Positions 6,788-9,425 of a stretch of 9,425 nucleotides of DNA are shown piece after piece. The translations under genes and the position numbers were made by a program. How positions within the stretch are numbered: position 1 is the stretch's first letter; every line of letters begins with the position of its first letter. The stretch is from Acholeplasmatales bacterium. GTDB lineage: Bacteria > Bacillota_I > Bacilli_A > Acholeplasmatales > Anaeroplasmataceae. The DNA lies in NCBI GenBank assembly GCA_900767915.1, contig CAAGAX010000001.1, forward strand, positions 1-9,425. The letters run 5' to 3'. The notes under the pieces were generated by a model. It was not told where the DNA came from. It saw only the letters and a list, made by a program, of their open reading frames with translations, and did not search any database.

Positions 6788-7346
6788 TTAATAATTAAAA
6801 ATATAATCTCCTGAACCATGTGAAGAAGGTGGAAACTTGCATGGAATATAGGCTTAAATAACAGTAGAGTATTATATATGAGATATTTTATATAATATTA
6901 ATACCTATTAAGTAATTGTAGGGATACTTATAAAAAATATTATAAGTCTGGGCTTATATGTGGAGGCAATATTCTTAGGTAAGTCACTTTTCTTATCGGT
7001 GTGATAATAGACGATCTAGATGGATAATAATCCTATTAACCTTAGCTGGTAACTAAGATAATTAATAGGAAATGCGAATAACACACTTTGATTTGATGCC
7101 GTTTTGGCTATAAGATAAGTTTATGGTGCTATGGTGAATATCAGAAAAAGCTATATTATAAAATCATAGAGATGATTCTGAATGCTCACTTGTAGTTGTT
7201 AGTATTAATCTAACTACGGAAATAATGCTTTAGAAGTATATGGGTAGCTACTATATGCTCAGACTAAAGTACCGTGTGGACGAATACCTATTTATATAAC
7301 GCTATTTTAAAGAGAAATCTTCAGGAGATTATATTTTAATTATTAA
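6788..7346 (+). ncRNA. Large structured non-coding RNA 1 (ROOL/GOLLD-like candidate, about 559 nt)
   Basis: No ORF of useful length occurs here, but the ends are complementary: 6788-6815 pairs with 7320-7346 (27 bp, one bulged A). Inside are many local hairpins. CCATGT (6816-6821) pairs with GCATGG (6839-6844). TATTATATA (6870-6878) pairs with 6889-6897. ACTTATAA (6926-6933) pairs with TTATAAGT (6940-6947). TCCTATTAA (7031-7039) pairs with TTAATAGGA (7062-7070), enclosing CTTAG/CTAAG (7041-7045 with 7053-7057). AATCAT pairs with ATGATT (7162-7167, 7172-7177), and GTAGTT with AACTAC (7192-7197, 7212-7217). Unpaired-looking conserved blocks shared with RNA 2 are TGAAG after CCATG, GGGATACT (6921-6928), GATAATAGACG (7003-7013) and TGGACGAATA (7277-7286). 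Size and ornate folding recall ROOL RNAs, but class membership is not established from sequence alone. The plus strand is inferred from the promoter and G-T pairings. Confidence 0.75.
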
Positions 7347-7350
7347 TTAG

Positions 7351-7872
7351 TAGCTATAATAATAAGCCTAATAACCATGTGAAGATGTTTTGCAAACTGC
7401 GTGGATAGAGCTATGCTTGAATAAGGGCACATTGTTATTTGTGGGATACTGCTAATAATAATGTTTGAATAACTGGTAACAGCTATTTAAGAATCTAAAA
7501 GGGAAGCTGCTAGCTTTAGTGCTTATTATATACGATGTAAAATCAAGAAACGAGTCGGAGCGATAATAGACGCCTCAGTGAGGAAGAATCTATGATGGAA
7601 TGGTTTCGCAGCCAAAAACCTAATAGAAAAACCAAAATAAGCTTTTTGAGTTGAATAGTAGTAATACTAGTATAAGATTCGTCTTCTGTATGAGTAGCTA
7701 AATCTCATTTGAAATTCCTAGTGAAAATTGCAGGTATAGGCCTGTTAGAGTTTTACTAAGGTAAAAGGTAATAGCCTCGCTAGCTATTATTCACTTTATC
7801 TTCTCTATGGATGAATATACAAATATATATAATAAGTAAGAAGAAATTCTATTAGACTTATTATTATAGCTA
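7351..7872 (+). ncRNA. Large structured non-coding RNA 2 (paralogue of RNA 1, about 522 nt)
   Basis: It begins 4 nt after RNA 1. The ends TAGCTATAATAATAAG (7351-7366) and 7857-7872 are perfectly complementary over 16 bp. This stem differs in sequence from that of RNA 1, so pairing rather than sequence is conserved. CCATGT (7375-7380) pairs with GCGTGG (7399-7404), replacing an A-T pair of RNA 1 by a G-T pair. Other hairpins: CACA/TGTG (7428-7431, 7440-7443), AAGCT/AGCTT (7504-7508, 7512-7516), CCTC/GAGG (7573-7576, 7580-7583), ATGAG/CTCAT (7690-7694, 7704-7708), CAGG/CCTG (7731-7734, 7741-7744) and TAATAGC/GCTATTA (7769-7775, 7783-7789). Shared blocks are GGGATACT (7443-7450), GATAATAGACG (7562-7572) and TGGATGAATA (7808-7817). 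CCATG to GATAATAGACG is 187 nt in both RNAs. Either processed from a joint transcript or separately started. A clear terminator is not visible, only T-runs after 7890. Confidence 0.73.
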
Positions 7873-8148
7873 TTTAATAAAATTTATATTATATTTTCTA
7901 ATGAATAAATTATTTTATTGAAAATTGTTATTTTTTTAAAGACTATTTCAAATAATATTAATACTTAAAATATTATTGAGTGCCTCTATAGCAAGATTAG
8001 ATTAAAATCAAAAAAAGATTATGTATTAAAATTTAATTATTAGATGGAAAGCCTTCTTAGAATAAAAAATGAAAGGCTAAACTATGAGCATAAGCTTAAG
8101 AAAGTAATAGAAGATATTATTAAATGGAATAAAGAGGAGTAGATTAAT
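7873..8148. other. Gene-poor AT-rich interval after the RNAs
   Basis: No convincing gene. A T7 run at about 7931-7937 after AT-only pairing could act as a weak end for RNA 2. AATAATATT (7951-7959) pairs with AATATTATT (7969-7977) as an isolated hairpin. The small frame at 8044-8142 is listed separately. Confidence 0.4.
8044..8142 (+). CDS. Possible 32-residue peptide or gene remnant, doubtful
   Basis: ATG to TAG encodes a charged, helical-looking peptide (MESLLRIKNERLNYEHKLKK, then VIEDIIKWNKEE). There is an in-frame TAG immediately before the ATG and no SD, so it is not well initiated. It ends just ahead of the terminator hairpin at 8149-8197. It reads like the tail of a decayed gene. No family recognised. 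Confidence 0.2.
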   Translation: MESLLRIKNERLNYEHKLKKVIEDIIKWNKEE

Positions 8149-8197
8149 AAAAAAGAAAAGGCTTAAGTCTATTAGAGTATAGACAATAAGCCTTTTC
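8149..8197 (-). terminator. Intrinsic terminator of the hsp20 operon
   Basis: GAAAAGGCTTA (8155-8165) pairs with TAAGCCTTTTC (8187-8197), continued by GTCTAT (8167-8172) with ATAGAC (8179-8184) around a 6-nt loop. On the minus strand the stem is followed by a T-run (complement of the A-run 8149-8154), the classical form. On the plus strand the following sequence is CATAATTAG, so plus-strand termination would be weaker. Confidence 0.85.
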
Positions 8198-8275
8198 ATA
8201 ATTAGTATAATTTTAAATTACTTAGTCCAATTTATTGGAATACCAACAATTTTGGAGTAAATATTATTTTTTATA

Positions 8276-8665
8276 TTATTCAATAGAAATAGTCTTTTTA
8301 GGCTCGATAGCTGGCTTAGCCTTAGATACTGTTAATGTTAATATACCATTCTCGTATTTAGCCTTAATAGAGTTCTCATCAATGCTATCAAGATAGAAGC
8401 TACGACTTGTACTTCTGACACTACGTTCACGAATAACATAGTTTTTGTTTTCATTTTCTGTTTTAACCTTTTTGACAGAAACGGTTACTGTACCATCTAA
8501 TACAGAAATATCAATGTCTTCCTTTTTAACTCCAGGAATGTCCACTGTAATTAGATATTGATTATCATTTTCTTCAATATCTGTTCTCATTTCTCTTGAA
8601 ATTGCCTCATTAAACATAGAATTAAATGTATCAAATAATCCTAATTCATTCTTTTTATTTGTCAT
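8276..8665 (-). CDS. hsp20: Small heat-shock protein, Hsp20/alpha-crystallin family (second in operon)
   Basis: ATP-independent holdase chaperone that binds unfolding proteins during stress and forms oligomers in the cytoplasm. The 129-residue protein has a short variable N-terminus (ELGLFDTFNSMFNEAIS) and an alpha-crystallin domain from about residue 33: YLITVDIPGVKKEDIDISV, RERS, then the hallmark A-x3-NGIL motif in KAKYENGILTLTVSKA, and a C-terminal KKTISIE tail whose I-x-I motif docks on neighbouring subunits. I start at ATG 8665 because a consensus GGAGG (8674-8678) lies 8 nt upstream. A TTG at 8680 in the same frame overlaps that SD. It lies 42 bp after the paralogous upstream gene, shares its promoter, and is followed by the terminator at 8149-8197. 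Confidence 0.93.
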   Translation of the reverse strand: MTNKKNELGLFDTFNSMFNEAISREMRTDIEENDNQYLITVDIPGVKKEDIDISVLDGTVTVSVKKVKTENENKNYVIRERSVRSTSRSFYLDSIDENSIKAKYENGILTLTVSKAKPAIEPKKTISIE

Positions 8666-8707
8666 AATAATTACCTCCAATTATATGTTAATCAATTTGA
8701 CTATCGT

Positions 8708-9094
8708 TTATTCAATAGCGATAGTCTTTTTTTCTTTTTTCTCAGGAGCTTTTGTTTGGATTATAATGTGTAATAATCCATTTTCATACTTAGCTGCCAT
8801 TTGATCTTCTTCAATTTCTCCGAAGCTTACTGTACGCTTCAAAGTCATTGGATGTCTTTCACGAATAAGATATTTCTTATTCTTATCAGCAACCTGCTTT
8901 GCAGTAATTGTTAATTCGCCATCATCAAATGTAATTTGGATATCCTCTTTATTTACACCAGGCATTTCAGCAATTACCTCATAACTATTTTCCCCTTCAA
9001 TTATATCGATAGGGAAACTTTTATAACCTCCATCGTTATAAAATAAATTATTCATCTCATTAACTAAATCATAGAAATCATTTCTCATGTTCAT
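8708..9094 (-). CDS. hsp20: Small heat-shock protein, Hsp20/alpha-crystallin family (first in operon)
   Basis: Cytoplasmic ATP-independent chaperone, paralogue of the next gene. The 128-residue protein has a short N-terminus (NDFYDLVNEMNNLF), an alpha-crystallin domain from about residue 30 with EVIAEMPGVNKEDIQI, YLIRERH, FGEIEEDQM and the AAKYENGLLHIII hallmark (A-x3-NGLL), and the C-terminal KKTIAIE with an I-x-I anchor. ATG 9094 is preceded by AAAGGATGG (9098-9106), with AGGA 6 nt from the start. A second ATG two codons on is too far from it. Expression is heat or stress inducible by inference, from two CIRCE-like operators around the promoter at 9159-9186. The two Hsp20 proteins probably co-assemble or serve different clients. 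That cannot be read here. Confidence 0.93.
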   Translation of the reverse strand: MNMRNDFYDLVNEMNNLFYNDGGYKSFPIDIIEGENSYEVIAEMPGVNKEDIQITFDDGELTITAKQVADKNKKYLIRERHPMTLKRTVSFGEIEEDQMAAKYENGLLHIIIQTKAPEKKEKKTIAIE

Positions 9095-9121
9095 TTACCA
9101 TCCTTTTATTTTATCTTTTAG

Positions 9122-9148
9122 TTGGCACTCATATAGCCTCACTGCCAA
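9122..9148. promoter_or_regulatory. Second, degenerate CIRCE-like operator (HrcA)
   Basis: TTGGCACTC (9122-9130), a 9-bp spacer, then CACTGCCAA (9140-9148). Against TTAGCACTC-N9-GAGTGCTAA the arms match 8 of 9 and 6 of 9. The A-to-G change in the left arm is compensated by T-to-C in the right, so the outer 6 bp still pair perfectly. It lies around or just downstream of the predicted transcription start (about 9151), where a bound repressor would block elongation. Confidence 0.6.
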
Positions 9149-9158
9149 CTACAATTAT

Positions 9159-9186
9159 AGTATACCACTATTTTTAGCAATGTCAA
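9159..9186 (-). promoter_or_regulatory. Promoter of the hsp20 operon
   Basis: On the minus strand a perfect TTGACA (9181-9186) and TATACT (9159-9164) are 16 bp apart, predicting a start near 9151 and a leader of about 57 nt. The -35 lies inside the upstream CIRCE element, so HrcA binding would compete with vegetative RNA polymerase. Confidence 0.75.
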
Positions 9187-9200
9187 CACTAGAGTGCTAA
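9174..9200. promoter_or_regulatory. CIRCE operator (HrcA) overlapping the hsp20 -35
   Basis: TTAGCAATG (9174-9182), a 9-bp spacer, then a perfect GAGTGCTAA (9192-9200). One arm is a full match to CIRCE and the other matches 7 of 9. CIRCE is the HrcA repressor site of groE and dnaK operons in Gram-positive and many other bacteria, so this operon is probably in the HrcA heat-shock regulon. Confidence 0.82.
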
Positions 9201-9321
9201 AAATTTTAAATTTTTTAAAAATTTTTTAGATGGCTGGTGATGGCGATGAATAATCATAATAAACAAGGATGCTATAACAAAAAGAAAATAAAATTGTTCT
9301 ATAAATTGTAAGTAGTAATAT

Positions 9322-9395
9322 AAAAGTAATCAAAAAAGCTCATATAGTTTTCATCAATTAAGATGTTAATTTAAGCTTTAAAGATTACTTTTTTT
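9322..9395 (+). terminator. Terminator-like structured element near the right edge
   Basis: AAAAGTAATC (9322-9331) pairs with GATTACTTTT (9383-9392), then a 4x4 internal loop, AAGCT (9336-9340) with AGCTT (9374-9378), and an inner AATTAA-GATG-TTAATT hairpin (9356-9371). The outer stem runs straight into a T-run (9389-9395). This is the form of a plus-strand terminator or attenuator, yet no clear plus-strand gene precedes it. A short RNA or peptide (see findings) may. Confidence 0.5.
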
Positions 9396-9406
9396 CATTA
9401 TATAAT
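9378..9406 (+). promoter_or_regulatory. Possible promoter for a gene beyond the right edge
   Basis: TATAAT at 9401-9406 with a weak -35, TTAAAG (9378-9383), 17 bp upstream. AGGAAG at 9415-9420 could be an SD for a start just outside the window. The -35 overlaps the preceding terminator stem. Confidence 0.4.
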
Positions 9407-9425
9407 AGTTTCATAGGAAGTGAAA

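Noticed and set aside
7253..7290. GCTCAGACTAAAGTACCG resembling the R element of group I introns
   Set aside because: No matching S element (TAGTC-type partner) follows, and the paralogous RNA 2 does not conserve it, so no P7 helix can form.
6788..7872. The two ORF-free units as MITEs or insertion sequences with terminal inverted repeats
   Set aside because: Members of one MITE family share terminal repeats, but the two units have unrelated end sequences while sharing internal blocks. No transposase and no clear target-site duplication.
6788..7872. Group II intron, CRISPR array or tRNA cluster
   Set aside because: No domain V-like hairpin, no short regularly spaced repeats, and no T-loop GGTTCGA-type sequence were found.
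120..9094. Mycoplasma-type genetic code (TGA as Trp)
   Set aside because: No TGA occurs in-frame in any of the genes and all Trp codons are TGG. Absence of TGA stops alone fits low GC.

Overview
The window looks like chromosomal accessory DNA from a low-GC Bacillota, possibly a Clostridia, Erysipelotrichia or RF39-type relative. It is very AT-rich, it uses TTG starts, Shine-Dalgarno (SD) sequences are of the GGAGG/AGGTG kind, and the Hsp20 operon carries CIRCE/HrcA operators. Every convincing CDS ends in TAA, except one in TAG. No in-frame TGA is needed, so the standard code fits. Taxonomy is inference only.

Bases 1-5285 (+ strand) hold a DpnII-type (GATC) restriction-modification locus. The order is a DpnA-like beta-class adenine methyltransferase (120-941), a HARE-HTH/COG2958-like protein (1203-2150), a DpnII-family restriction endonuclease (2162-3019), a predicted PD-(D/E)XK nuclease starting 2 bp after it (3021-4091), a MazG-like nucleotide pyrophosphohydrolase (4150-4470) and a second, shorter beta-class methyltransferase with its own extended -10 promoter (4572-5285). 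The alpha-class Dam-like methyltransferase that usually accompanies DpnA is not in the window. A strong bidirectional terminator (5531-5579) closes the locus.

Bases 5598-6617 (- strand) encode a WYL-domain regulator with an RHH-like N-terminus. Divergent from it, with only about 170 bp between, lies the most unusual part: 1.1 kb without ORFs, made of two abutting large structured RNA candidates (6788-7346 and 7351-7872, about 559 and 522 nt). Each is closed by a long perfect or near-perfect terminal stem. The two closing stems differ in sequence but both pair. The RNAs share ordered blocks (CCATGTGAAG, GGGATACT, GATAATAGACG, TGGAYGAATA), and two of these blocks are exactly 187 nt apart in both copies. 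They resemble ornate giant RNAs of the ROOL/GOLLD kind in size and style, but I cannot assign the class from memory. The WYL protein is a natural candidate regulator.

Bases 8149-9200 (- strand) are a two-gene small heat-shock protein (Hsp20) operon. It has a TTGACA/TATACT promoter bracketed by two CIRCE-like operators, and a strong intrinsic terminator. The right edge (9201-9425) has no convincing gene but contains a plus-strand terminator-like structured element and a possible promoter for a gene beyond the window.
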